A DNA stretch of 64,000 bases from Hippopus hippopus (GCA_946811185.2 OX328096.1:22261881-22325880); one strand, 5' to 3'. Counted from the first letter of the stretch, positions 33,567 through 44,965 are shown. Numbers and translations: made by a program. Notes: generated from the sequence alone by a model not told the origin.

Positions 33567-33796
33567 TTAACCCTTTACCACACAGTCCCGAGTTTTAACG
33601 ACCCTAAGGAAGAAGACCTTTTGAAAACATTGTGGGAAAACAAGAAAATGCTGGTAACCAGCATTTTCTTCTTTTCCCGCAATGTTTTCTTCCCTACCGA
33701 GAACAAATTTGAACTTTTTAGTCACACTTAATTGATTGTCTGCAAAGACTTTCAATTTGGACGTGTCTAAAATTTTGTCGTTTGGTAAAGAGTTAA
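33567..33796 (+). mobile_element. T1 MITE
   Basis: 230 bp with TTAA at both ends and a full palindrome with two G-to-A/C changes. T1 right-half fragments precede it at 33415-33570. Confidence 0.88.
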
Positions 33797-33849
33797 ACAT
33801 CTGAATCTGTAACTTCATACTAGACAACAAAATATAAGACTTGTCCAAA

Positions 33850-34076
33850 TTAACTCTTCACCAAACAACAAAATTATAGACCAGTCCAAATTGAAAGCAT
33901 TTGCAGACAACAAAATAACTGTGACTGAAAAATTGAAATTTGGTTTGGGAAGGGCAGAAAACATTGTGGGAAAAGGAGAAAATGCTGGTTACCAGCATTT
34001 TCTCCTTTCCCCGCAATGTTTTCAAAAGGCTTATTCCTCAGGGTCGTTAAAAGTCGGGATTGTGTGTTAGAGTTAA
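33850..34076 (-). mobile_element. T1 MITE nested in another T1
   Basis: TTAACTCTTCACCAAACAAC ... GTGTTAGAGTTAA. It splits a host T1 (33813-34227) exactly at a TTAA: TTGTCCAAAT / TAAAAGCATTTGAAGAC join across it. A further truncated T1 follows at 34230-34385. Confidence 0.88.
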
Positions 34077-34619
34077 AAGCATTTGAAGACTACATTTTGA
34101 ATGTGGCTCAAATGATCAGATTTCTGTTTGAAAGATTAGAAAACGAGAAAATACTGCTTAGTAGCATTTTCTCCTTTTCCAAAGGTGTTATCAAAATCAA
34201 AAGCTTTCTGCGTTGGAGTCATTAAAACACGGGGAAGGTTTCACTTTTTTTTGAAAGGTTAGAAAACACTTTAGGGAAAAGAGAAAATGCTGGTTACCAG
34301 CATTTTCTTCTTTTCCAAAAGTGTTTTAGTATAAAAGCTTTCTTCCTTAGGGTTATTACAACATGGGGTATTTTGGTAAGAAAATCATTGTGATAATGCA
34401 GTTTTTTTTTTTCTGCAAAAAAACAATAAGGTTCTGTTGCCAAATTGATAAACAATCGCCTGAGATGGGTTATTTAATGTGTAGCATAATATTTTACATG
34501 TATAATGAAAGCATGAGACCTACAATTTGAAATGTTTTATTTCATGCCATGATAAAGCTGCTGTTCAATTTTTTTCCAGGTTAAAAATAAGCAGTACTAT
34601 CAATTTTATCTAAATATAC

Positions 34620-34662
34620 TCAGGTGAGCAATATAGGATAATCATGGACCTCTTGTTTATTA
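34620..34662 (-). repeat. HE end fragment (CAGGTGAGC ... CTCTTGTTT)
   Basis: Only the closing end CTCAGGTGAGCAATA ... GGACCTCTTGTTT of an AGCTCACC-type element remains. Confidence 0.65.
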
Positions 34663-34706
34663 TTTCAAGCCTTTTAGTACCACTTAAGAAACATGGATAT
34701 TATTCT

Positions 34707-36646
34707 TTAACTCTTTACCACATGATACCCAGTTTTAACAAGAGCCATCTTGACATGACAATCCCCTGCCGAATCTTACTCAATAGAAGATGTGGGTCTT
34801 CTTCTAAGTTGGTGTGAAGGCTTAAACAGCTAGATGTAAGAATTATTTTCTGGCAATGCTAAATAAAAATTACATTTAAAAAAAACTTCGACAAGGTACA
34901 CTTTTCTTATATAGCTGTCCAGTGTAAACACATATGAAATCAGATAGAAAAAAATTCGAAAAAAAACAAAGCAATAAATATAAAATTATGGAAGGTTATA
35001 GAGTTATCATTCTTGTGTTCTGCACTCCTCCTCAGAGACAAATATTCAGCTGTGAAGTTAATACAGCTTGAGTTATGCTCCAAAGAAACCTAGAGACTCA
35101 AAAAATTAACAAAGGGACATAACTCCAAAATCATGATACTGCACTTCTCCTCAATAAAATCTGCCTACCTCTGAAGTATCACATAGATACCCCTTAAAAT
35201 TTTTCGAGTTATGCTTCGAACAAAATTTATGCATGAAAAATAACAAAGGGCAATAACTCCTAAATTATGCAATCAAGAGTTATGGTTCTTGTGCACTGCA
35301 CTTCTCTTTGATGAGATCTATTTACGTGTGAAGTACTAGTATCATGTTTACATCTCTAATGGTTTTTGAGTTGTCCTCAGGACGAAATTTAGGTAAGAAA
35401 AAATAACAAAGGGAAATAACTCCTAAATTATGCAATCAAGAGTTATGGCTCTTGTGCACTGCACTTCTCCTTAATGGGATCTATGCACCTGTAAAGTATC
35501 ATGTTTACACCTGTAATAGTTTTTGAGTTACCGGTATGCTCTGGACAAAATTTAAGTATGAAAAATTAATAAGGGCAATAACTCCCACATTATGGCACTA
35601 AAAGTTATGGTTCTTATACACTGCATATCTCCTCAATGTCATCTATCAACCTATGAAGTATCATGTTTATATCTCATGTAGTGTTTAAGTTATGCTTGGG
35701 ACAAAATTTAAGTAAGAAAAAATAACAGGGGGCAGTAACTCCAAAATTATGCAGTCAAGAGTTATGGTTTTTGTGCACTGCGCTTCTTGATGAGATCTAT
35801 CCACCTGTAAAGTATCATGTTTACACCTCTAATAGTTTTTGAGTTATGCTCCAGACAAAATTTAAGTAAGAAAAATAACAAAGGGCAATAACTCCTAAAT
35901 TATGCAATCAAGATTTATGGTTCTTGTGCACTGCACTTCTCCTTGATGAGATCTATCCATCTGTGAAGTATCATGTTTACACCTCCAATAATTTTTGAGT
36001 TATGCTCGGGACAAAATTTATGTATGGAAAAATAACAAAGGGCAATAAATCTTAAATTATGCAATCAAGGGTTATAGTTCTTATGCACTGCACTTCTCCT
36101 TGATGAGGTTTATTCACCTGTGAAGTATCATGTTTACACCTCTAATACTTTTTGAGTTATGCTCAGGACAAAATTTAAGTATGAAAACTAACAAAGGGCA
36201 ATAACTCCAAAATTATGCAATCAAGAGTTATGATTCTTCTACAGTGCACTTCTCCTTGATGAGATCTATCCACCTGTGAAGTATCATGTTTATATCTCTA
36301 ATAGTTTTAGAGAGTTATGCTCTGGACAAGAAAGTGGGACGGAAGAATGGACAGATAGACGGAAGGATGGAAAGACGGACGGACTGACGGACGGACGCAG
36401 CTACTATTACCATTTCCCCCGCCGCCTTTTGGCGGGGGATAACAACCCTGACAGAGAAGACTTTTTAAAACACTGTGGGAAAATAGGGAAATGCTGCTAG
36501 CCAGCATTTTTTCCTTATCCCACAATGTTTTCAATTCTTTCTGCTCTTTCAAAGCTAAAGTTCGTGTTTTTAGTAACATTCAATTTTTTATCTGCGATGC
36601 TTTTAAGTTGGACTACTCTAAAATTTTGTCATCTGGTAAAGAATTA
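34707..36646 (+). mobile_element. T1 MITE split by HE6
   Basis: Left piece 34707-34740 (TTAACTCTTTACCACATG ... TTTTAAC) and right piece 36441-36646 (AACCCTGACAGAGAAG ... CTGGTAAAGAATTAA) make one T1 when HE6 is removed. Confidence 0.85.
34740..36443 (+). mobile_element. Hairpin-ended element (HE) 6 with a nine-unit tandem array, inserted in a T1
   Basis: Opens AAGAGCCATCTTGACATG. About nine diverged units of roughly 157 bp follow (anchors ACTGCACTTCTCC, AAGTATCATGTTTACACC, GGGCAATAACTCC). It ends with an ACGGAC microsatellite (36338-36400) and the stem CCCCCGCC TTTT GGCGGGGG. Both sides are halves of one T1 (34707-36646). Confidence 0.87.
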
Positions 36647-37379
36647 AGTAAGGAAAAGAACACTTATCTTTCCCAATCTAAACTTTCTAGGTCAGATTAT
36701 TTCACAAAGTATCGGACAATTTATATCTAAGATCAGGTTGTATATCCTGCACAGTCTGATCATAATCTACTCTGGCTGCAAGGGTAACAGAAATCAGCCT
36801 TGGTAGGGAATGGTTTAACATAGAAAATATTTTTCACAAGGAGAAGCAGGGGCGGATCCAGAAAATTGAATAGATTATTACATATTCAAATTTGCTTTGT
36901 AAGATATTCGTATTACCTGTTAGTGTGTATACCGGTTTAATAGTTTACCTTCAAACAAGATTACTAGAAAACCTATGCAAAGAAATGTTCTTTAAATAAT
37001 TTATATAACACATGTATGGATGTTGCCCGTTTAGTGTCAAATGTTGCCTAGTTCTAACCACAAGGATCTCCACTACCATTTCCTAAAGCATTGGTTAAAT
37101 ATGGGACGCAACTGGTTTAATACTTTAAGCACTATTTTTAAATGCATTTCAAGTTGTTAGAACTAGTTCTTAGTGAATTTGAATTATGTTTTGGCGCAGA
37201 TCTAGAATCTACTGCTATTTCACTGCCCCGGCTGAAATATTGGTTCCCTCTCTTTACCTAATGACCGAATTTTGAACTCATCCATATTCAAAGCATTTGC
37301 AGACGACAAATGTGACTCAAAAGAATTGAATTTGTCTATGTAAGGGTGTAAAACATTATTGGAAAAGAAGAAAATGCTT

Positions 37380-37607
37380 TGAACTCTTTACAACATAATC
37401 CCAAGTTTTAACGACCCTGAAAAAGAATCCTTTTGAAAACATTGTGGGAAAAGGAGAAAATGCTGGTAACCAGCATTTTCTCCTTTTCCCACCATGTTTT
37501 CTCCCCTTCCCAAAACAAATTTCAGTTTTTGAGTCACAGTTATTTTGTCGTCTACAAATGCTTTCAAATTTGACCAGTCTAAAATTTTGTCATATGATAA
37601 AGAATTA
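37380..37607 (+). mobile_element. T1 MITE at the left border of the tandem duplication
   Basis: Full palindrome, right end GATAAAGAATTAA. A B-end half (37249-37379) precedes it and a T1 right-half stretch (about 37604-37645) follows, so this copy probably sits inside another T1. Confidence 0.83.
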
Positions 37608-37957
37608 AAAGCCTTTTCCTCTGGGTAACTTAGGATTGTGTGGTATTGGTTTTTTTTTTTTTCAAAAATCTTTGCTAAATTTGTTTTGATAATGAGATGA
37701 CAGCTGGTAAATTTTACACAGCTTGGAAGTTCGTTTGGCTGTCATCCTTTTCTTATGTGTCACTGCATAGGTCCCGAGATAACTGTTTGTACAGTCTTAA
37801 AAACGGTTTCAACTTTGTTACAGTTATATTGCATTGGCTAGTGCTTTCCTAGAATTTGGTCAGGATCTACATAATGATATAATCTCGGTATAATTATATA
37901 ATTATGTCTCAGGTTTTTTTTTTCTTTACTGTGGATAATGTTTATCATATTTATATG

Positions 37958-38799
37958 TTAACCCTTAGACAGCAAGACACGACTCTAGGACCTTTTTCGG
38001 ACAGTGTAGATCATGATCAGACTGCGCAGAATGTGCAGTCTTATCTGGGATCTTCACTGTCCAATAATATTTTTCCCCAAAAAATACCTTTGAAATAGCA
38101 AAAGCAAAAATATCTTTACTTTCGGTTTTTACTATCTTTTACTATCGGTTTTTAAGGCTTGGTCAGACCGGCTAACAGATATGTAACGGGGGGAAAACGG
38201 ACAAAAACATGCAGGATTTGGTTATCCGGTGACAAAATTCATTTCCTCTGCCGCTCGAGGCTCACTCGATCGATGTGTGGAGTGAAGAAGCCACACAATG
38301 ACTGCACAAGTACCGCACATGTAACGGAAAAAAACGCACGTTTACCGGATATGTACCGGATAATAAACGGTCTATTAACGGATATCACCGTACGAGTAAG
38401 GGACTTGTACCGGATAAAACAGAAGTACAACGCATGAGAACCGGACAAAACGTTCTTCCAACGTACGATGAACGGAAATGTACCGAACACCAACGTACGA
38501 GGAACGTACCGGTCACGTGACATGCCAAGGGTATAAATTGTCAGATGCATCCAAAGTCTATCATTTGCATGTCTCTGTCCGTTTTGTCCGGTGGAAATTT
38601 TTGAACATGCTCAAAACTTCCCACCGGATGGAACAGACATCGCCTGACAAGTAGCGGATACACCGGATAAGAAACGGACATAAAACGGATACGAACGGAC
38701 ACGAACGGATAAAATGATTTTTTATCCGTTACTCATCCGTTAGCTCGGTGTGACCAAGGCTTTACTCTTTTACTACTCATTTAGCAGGAAAAGGGTTAA
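37958..38799. mobile_element. T2 MITE interrupted by a TA-flanked element
   Basis: TTAACCCTTAG at 37958 and AAGGGTTAA ending at 38799 are two halves of one T2; 38155-38762 was inserted between them. The same arrangement recurs at 39692-40533 in the duplicated unit. Confidence 0.85.
38155..38762. mobile_element. TA-flanked 608-bp element with ACGGAT-type motifs
   Basis: Imperfect inverted ends AGGCTTGGTCA / TGACCAAGGCTT lie inside TA dinucleotides (38153-38154, 38763-38764). The interior is CG-richer than its surroundings and packed with short ACGGA, CCGGA and ACGTAC motifs. Open frames through it look like by-products of this composition. The flanking TA suggests Tc1/mariner-like mobilisation, but the family is not recognised. 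Confidence 0.75.
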
Positions 38800-39114
38800 A
38801 TTTTGTACATTTCCATTTGCCATGTTTTTTTCAACATACCAAGCTGTTATCTGTTCCTCCCTTTCTTTTGTGACTTCTTTTACTGTATAAAGCATTAAAA
38901 ACACTGTGAGAAATAGAGAAAATTGCCCAAATTGAGAGCATCTACCCATTTGTCACAATGATTTCTGTGTTGTCTCTGTGTCTCAATTTACCTTCTATAA
39001 AACTTTTTCTTATTTCTACCAGAATTTGCCATTGTGACAGGTACACAACTAATGTTACCTTTGACCTTTTGCCTAACAAACCCAATTTTTGCAAACTCCA
39101 AGGAGGAAGGCTGT

Positions 39115-39343
39115 TTAACCCTTTACCAAACAATCCCTGGTTTTTACGACCCCGAGAAAGAAGCCTTTTGAAAACATTGTGGGAAAAGGAGAAAATGCTG
39201 GTAACCAGCATTTTCTCCTTTTCCCACCATGTTTTCTCCCCTTCCCAAAACAAATTTCAGTTTTTGAGTCACAGTTATTTTGTCGTCTACAAATGCTTTC
39301 AAATTTGACCAGTCTAAAATTTTGTCATATGATAAAGAATTAA
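39115..39343 (+). mobile_element. Chimeric T1 at the duplication junction
   Basis: Left part (TTAACCCTTTACCAAACAATC ... CCCCGAGAAAG) equals the copy at 40849; right part (CATGTTTTCTCCCCTTCCC ... GATAAAGAATTAA) equals the copy at 37380. Confidence 0.92.
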
Positions 39344-40898
39344 AAGCCTTTTCCTCTGGGTAACTTAGGATTGTGTGGTATTGGTTTTTTTTTTTTCAAA
39401 AATCTTTGCTAAATTTGTTTTGATAATGAGATGACAGCTGGTAAATTTTACACAGCTTGGAAGTTCGTTTGGCTGTCATCCTTTTCTTATCTGTCACTGC
39501 ATAGGTCCCGAGATAACTGTTTGTACAGTCTTAAAAACGGTTTCAACTTTGTTACAGTTATATTGCATTGGCTAGTGCTTTCCTAGAATTTGGTCAGGAT
39601 CTACATAATGATATAATCTCGGTATAATTATATAATTATGTCTCAGGTTTTTTTTTTCTTTACTGTGGATAATGTTTATCATATTTATATGTTAACCCTT
39701 AGACAGCAAGACACGACTCTAGGACCTTTTTCGGACAGTGTAGATCATGATCAGACTGCGCAGAATGTGCAGTCTTATCTGGGATCTTCACTGTCCAATA
39801 ATATTTTTCCCCAAAAAATACCTTTGAAATAGCAAAAGCAAAAATATCTTTACTTTCGGTTTTTACTATCTTTTACTATCGGTTTTTAAGGCTTGGTCAG
39901 ACCGGCTAACAGATATGTAACGGGGGGAAAACGGACAAAAACATGCAGGATTTGGTTATCCGGTGACAAAATTCATTTCCTCTGCCGCTCGAGGCTCACT
40001 CGATCGATGTGTGGAGTGAAGAAGCCACACAATGACTGCACAAGTACCGCACATGTAACGGAAAAAAACGCACGTTTACCGGATATGTACCGGATAATAA
40101 ACGGTCTATTAACGGATATCACCGTACGAGTAAGGGACTTGTACCGGATAAAACAGAAGTACAACGCATGAGAACCGGACAAAACGTTCTTCCAACGTAC
40201 AATGAACGGAAATGTACCGAACACCAACGTACGAGGAACGTACCGGTCACGTGACATGCCGAGGGTATAAATTGTCAGATGCATCCAAAGTCTATCATTT
40301 GCATGTCTCTGTCCGTTTTGTCCGGTGGAAATTTTTGAACATGCTCAAAACTTCCCACCGGATGGAACAGACATCGCCTGACAAGTAGCGGATACACCGG
40401 ATAAGAAACGGACATAAAACGGATACAAACGGACACGAACGGATAAAATGATTTTTTATCCGTTACTCATCCGTTAGCTCGGTGTGACCAAGGCTTTACT
40501 CTTTTACTACTCATTTAGCAGGAAAAGGGTTAAATTTTGTACATTTCCATTTGCCATGTTTTTTTCAACATACCAAGCTGTTATCTGTTCCTCCCTTTCT
40601 TTTGTGACTTCTTTTACTGTATAAAGCATTGAAAACACTGTGAGAAATAGAGAAAAGTGCCCAAATTGAGAGCATCTACCCATTTGTCACAATGATTTCT
40701 GTGTTGTCTCTGTGTCTCAGTTTACCTTCTATAAAACTTTTTCTTATTTCTACCAGAATTTGCCATTGTGACAGGTACACAACTAATGTTACCTTTGACC
40801 TTTTGCCTAACAAACCCAATTTTTGCAAACTCCAAGGAGGAAGGCTGTTTAACCCTTTACCAAACAATCCCTGGTTTTTACGACCCCGAGAAAGAAGC
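39164..40898 (+). repeat. Tandem 1.73-kb duplication, unit 2
   Basis: Second copy in direct orientation at an offset of 1734-1735 bases. The T1 at the junction (39115-39343) matches the downstream T1 (40849-41078) on its left and the upstream T1 (37380-37607) on its right, as expected from unequal recombination. Confidence 0.93.
39889..40496. mobile_element. Second copy of the TA-flanked 608-bp element
   Basis: Copied as part of the tandem duplication, not an independent insertion: the flanks are also identical to those of the first copy. Confidence 0.75.
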
Positions 40899-41078
40899 CT
40901 TTTGAAAACATTGTGGGAAAAGGAGAAAATGCTGGTAACCAGCATTTTCTCCTTTTCCCACAATATTTTCTACCCTGCTGGAAACAAATATCAATTTTTG
41001 AGTTATATTTATTTTGTCGTCTGCAAGTGCTTTCAATTTGGACCAGTCTTAAAATTTTGTCGTTTGGTAAAGGGTTAA
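40849..41078 (+). mobile_element. T1 MITE at the right border of the tandem duplication
   Basis: 230 bp, TTAA at both ends, perfect core. Its right TTAA also opens the next T1. Confidence 0.93.
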
Positions 41079-41469
41079 GATATTGTGGGAAAAGGAGAAA
41101 ATGATGGTAACTAGCACTTTCTCCATTTCACACAATGTTTGCTACCCTATTAACTCTTTACCAAACGACAAAATTTTGGACTAGTCCAAATTGAAAGCAT
41201 TTGCAGACGACAAATGTTACTCAAAAATTGAAATTTGATTTGGGAAGGGTAGAAAACATTGTGGGAAAATGAGAAAATGCTGGTTACCAGCATTTTCTCC
41301 TTTTCCTACAATGTTTTCAAAAGTTTTCTTTTTCAGGGTCGTTAAAAGTTGGGATTGTGTGGTAAAGAGTTAAAGACAAAGTCCACCACTTGAGCCACAT
41401 TAAATTTTTTGTCTGTAAATCTTTTCAATATGGAGGAGTGTAAAATTTTGTGGTCTGGTAAAGAGTTAA
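41075..41469 (+). mobile_element. T1 host copy (left-truncated) interrupted by another T1
   Basis: 41079-41149 and 41374-41469 are the left and right parts of one T1. The join CTACCCTAT/TAAAGACAAAG matches the usual CTACCCTATCAAAGACAAA of intact copies. Confidence 0.88.
41150..41373 (-). mobile_element. T1 MITE nested at a TTAA inside another T1
   Basis: TTAACTCTTTACCAAACGAC ... GGTAAAGAGTTAA, with a full palindrome in the opposite orientation to its host. Confidence 0.92.
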
Positions 41470-41523
41470 TTCATTACACCTTGACACAAATTTGAAGTTG
41501 ACAAGCTGGAAACCATTCATGTT

Positions 41524-41716
41524 GACTCTTTTCGATACAACAAAATTTTAGACTTGTCCACATTGAGAGGATTTGTAGATGACAAATGTGGCTTAAATGA
41601 TATGGGATTTGTCTGTAAAAGGGTAGAAAACATTATGGGAAGAGGAGTAACAGGCATTTTCTCATTTTCCCACAATGTTTTCTAAAGCTTTCTTTTTCAT
41701 GGGAGGCTTAAATAAG
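41524..41716 (-). mobile_element. T1 MITE (diverged)
   Basis: Start GACTCTTTTCGATACAAC, core partly deleted. Further relics lie at 42080-42178, 42175-42373 and 42422-42562. Confidence 0.68.
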
Positions 41717-42957
41717 GACAATCAACATTAACCGAGGTTTAGTACATGAAAAGATACGAAAATATTGTGGAAAATTACCTTGCTCATAGTTTGCATGTTT
41801 TGAGCAATTTCTTCTTTTTATCATATTGATTTCATAATTTGCTGTGAGAAGAAAATAATTGCTGAATTATTCTTACAAGTTGTACACTGTTATAGTATTT
41901 TGTTGGATGTTTATATTTCTGTTGTATTTTTGGGATACAATTTTATTTTCATGGCGGTTTGTAAATGTTGTTGGGTCAGTAAAAAAGATTTATTTTCAAC
42001 AAGCTGTTTATTATGTATTGATCATGCAGGGGAATACTTCAAACAAGAGTGAATAGAATATAGGGAGACTTTTAGCATACTTAACCCCTTACCATACAAT
42101 CACAAGTTCAAACGACCCTGAGAAAGAAGCCTTTTGAAAACACAGTGGGAGATAAGAAAATACTGATTTTGTATTTAATCCTTAACCAAATATTCCCAAA
42201 TTTTTCATGTCACTGAAAAGGGATTTTTTGGAAACATTGAAGGAAAAGGAGAAAAGCACCGTTTTCTACCCTCCCATTGATAAATCTGACCATCTATGCC
42301 ATATTGCATTGGTTATCTGCATGTAATTCCAATACTGGCAAGACTAAAAGTTAATCATTTGATGAAAGGTTAAATAGCCTGCTCTAGCTGAAACTTTTTG
42401 CTTTTTTTTGTCACAATGTTTTAAACCCTCTGCCACACAATCCTCTGTTTTTAAAAACCTGAGGAAAACAAATTTCTAAAGCCAAATGAGCCACTTGAAT
42501 TTGTCTGCAACTGTATTCAGTATGGGAGAGTCTAAAATTTTGTTGGGTTCGGTAGAGAATTAAAATGGTCGTCACACTGGGGAGCTATTTTGTTTGTTTT
42601 GTTCAACACAACTTTCAACATTATTTCAGATACATCACAGTGGCCAGTGCACCAATCCATGCCTTCTTTGAGTTTTTTTGTTACCAGTGCTTGGCACAAT
42701 ATTCTTTCAAAGCCACATGCTGCTTTGTTACATGAACATTGTCAAATAAAAAAATGTTCAGCTGGGAGAGACAAACCCTGTTCTATTGCCTAACGTCAAC
42801 CCCAGAAAGAATGTGATAGGGCTGAGAATCAGACCCTTGAATTTCCAGCCATGTATGTTACTGCCTAAACTACCTGTCTGTGCAGATATTTTGTAGTTCC
42901 TGTGCAATGTCCATTTTGACCTATTGAACATGATGTCCATTAAATAATCACTGGCCT

Positions 42958-43190
42958 GTGACATTATACCACACAGTCCTGAGATGTAATGTCCCATATG
43001 GAGAAGGCCTTTGAAAACATAGTGGGATAAGGAGAAAATGCTGGTTACTAGCCTTGTCTCATTTACCCACGTTTTCCTCCGTTTCATAGACAAATCACTA
43101 ACTTTGGATGAAATTTTATTCGTTGATCTGTGAAATTTAATGCTTCCAAAATGGACAAGTCTAAAGTTTTGTTGTCTGCTAATGGATTGA
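42958..43190 (+). mobile_element. T1 MITE (diverged)
   Basis: ATACCACACAGTCCTGAG start; core GAGAAAATGCTGGTTACTAG; B-end on the right. First of four T1 copies laid almost end to end up to about 44190. Confidence 0.75.
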
Positions 43191-43193
43191 GCC

Positions 43194-43420
43194 TTAACCT
43201 TTTACAAAATGACAAAATTATAGACTGGTCCAAATTGAAAGCATTTACAGACGACAAAATAAATGCAACTGAAAAAATGAAATTTGTTTTGGGGAGGGAA
43301 GAAAACATTGTGAGAAACGGAGAAAATGCTGGTTACCAGCATTTTCTCCTTTTTTCACAGTTTTCAAAAGGCTTCTTTCCAAGGGTTGTTAAAAGTCAGG
43401 ATTGTGTTGTAAAGAGTTAA
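43194..43420 (-). mobile_element. T1 MITE, second of four
   Basis: TTAACCTTTTACAAAATGAC start; its right TTAA at 43417 is shared with the next copy. Confidence 0.83.
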
Positions 43421-43636
43421 CCAGACAATTCTGACTCTTAGTGATCTTGAAGGAGAAAGCTGTTGAAAACATTATGGGACAAGGAGAAAATGCCGGTTAC
43501 GAGCATTCTCCCCTTTTCAAACAATGTTTTCTACCCTTTTTAAATAAATCGAGTCATTTGAACCAAGTTTTATTTGCCATCTGCAAAAACTTTCAAATTG
43601 GACTAGTGCAAATTTTGTTGTTTTGGTAAAGGTTAA
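43417..43636 (+). mobile_element. T1 MITE, third of four
   Basis: Opens TTAACCAGACAATTCTG and ends GGTAAAGGTTAA; the TTAA at 43633 is shared with the next copy. Confidence 0.8.
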
Positions 43637-44190
43637 ATCCTTTCAAACGACAAAATTTTAGCCGAGTCCAAACTGCAAGCAATGAAAGACAACAAGTTAA
43701 ATGTGACTCTAAATACTAATTTTGACTTTTATAAGGAAGTAAACATTGTGGGAAAAGGAGAAAATGTTGGTAACCAGCATTTTCTCCTTTTTCTTCAGCT
43801 GGGCCCGGTAGCACAGTCGGTAGGGTACAGAACTCAAGAACCTGGGGTCGCTGGTTCTATCCTTGGCTTGGCCAATTTCTTTCCAAGGATTGACAATAAT
43901 AATTGTGACAGGATTCATTCGTTTCTCACAGCTGACTATTGTTTAGACAATGGTTATGTGGGAAAGTAGCCAGTTGCTTAGAAAGATATTGTGCAGAGTA
44001 CTGGTAAAAAGAAACTCCAGGAAAGCATGGATAGATACACTGGCTGCCGCAATATAACTGAAATAATGTTGAAAACAGTGTTAAACACCATTAAATCAAT
44101 CAATCCTTTACCCACAATGTTTTCAAAAGCCTGCTTCCTCCAGGTTGTTAAAAGTGGAGATTACGTGGAAAAGAAAGGAATATACCAGTA
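43633..44190 (-). mobile_element. T1 MITE, fourth of four, split by a SINE
   Basis: The left part runs to the core TTTTCTCCTTT near 43792 and the right part resumes at ACCCACAATGTTTTC (44109), with a CCTTT repeat on each side of the SINE. Confidence 0.83.
43797..44108 (+). mobile_element. S1 SINE, full length
   Basis: tRNA-like head (GCACAGTCGGTAGGGTA, CTGGTTCTATCC), body GGCTTGGCCAATTTCTTTCC, 3' domain GCAATATAACTGAAATAATG and an (ATCA)n tail. It sits in the core of a T1, flanked by CCTTT. Confidence 0.87.
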
Positions 44191-44736
44191 CTTGCAAAGT
44201 ACCTGGTACACAGGAGGATCAGCAGAAACAAAAAACAGAATCCCATAAAAATTAGGCATTTTTATTAAAATTATTATGTAGATCTATTAGAGACATCATG
44301 TCTGATACAAATCAATAAATTAACTTTTTGCCCAATGACAAAATTGTAGACATGTCCATTTTGACATCATATGCAGATCTGACGACAAAATGATTTTTGA
44401 TAAAGGTCACATAGTGGGATTGATTTTTAAAGTTTAGAAAAGAATGAGGGGAAAGGAGCGAATACTCTTAACCAGTTTTATCTCCTTTTTCAAACAATGT
44501 TTTTTAAAGACTGTCTTCCTCCCAGGGTTGTAAAAACACTATACTTTTTTGTACAGATTATACCCTATGAATGCCCATAATTGGAAGCATCTGCCGACGA
44601 CAAATTCATTGTTGCTCATATGATGGGAGTTTGATTTAATAGGATAGAAAACATTGTGAAAAAAAGATAAAATGCCGGTAACTAGCATTTTCTCCTTATT
44701 CTACAATGTCCACAAAAGCCTTCTTCTTCAGAGGCT

Positions 44737-44965
44737 TTAACTCTTTACCAAACGACAAAATTTTAGACTGGTCCAAACTGAAAGCATTTGCAGACGACAA
44801 AATAAACGTAACTCAAAAATTGAAATTTGTTTTCCATAGGGTGGAAAACATTGTGGGAAAAGGAGAAAATGCTGGTTACCAGCATTTTCTCCTTTTCCCA
44901 CAATGCTTTCAAAAGACTTCCATCTCAGGGTCGTAAAAACCAGGGATTGTTTGGTAAAGGGTTAA
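44737..44965 (-). mobile_element. T1 MITE, near consensus
   Basis: 229 bp, TTAA at both ends, uninterrupted palindrome. A good reference copy for the minus orientation. Weaker copies lie at 44320-44560 and 44560-44735. Confidence 0.93.

Larger units (their letters stand above)
37429..39163 (+). repeat. Tandem 1.73-kb duplication, unit 1
   Basis: Nearly identical to 39164-40898; I see only a handful of substitutions plus a T-run length change. Contents: right part of a T1, then a T2 (37958-38799) interrupted by a 608-bp TA-flanked element, then spacer up to the next T1. Unit borders fall inside T1 copies. Confidence 0.93.

Noticed and set aside
34998..36300. A regularly spaced array that could suggest CRISPR
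   Set aside because: The units are about 157 bp and diverged, without constant short repeats and unique spacers, and the genome is animal; it is the array of HE6.
37904..40284. Repeated open frames of about 92-103 codons on both strands
   Set aside because: They arise from the CG-rich TA-flanked element copied by the tandem duplication; no domain, and no start or splice context.
41859..42056. A hydrophobic 65-codon frame rich in Phe, Tyr and Trp
   Set aside because: AT-rich composition alone gives such frames; no family match, splice context or neighbours.
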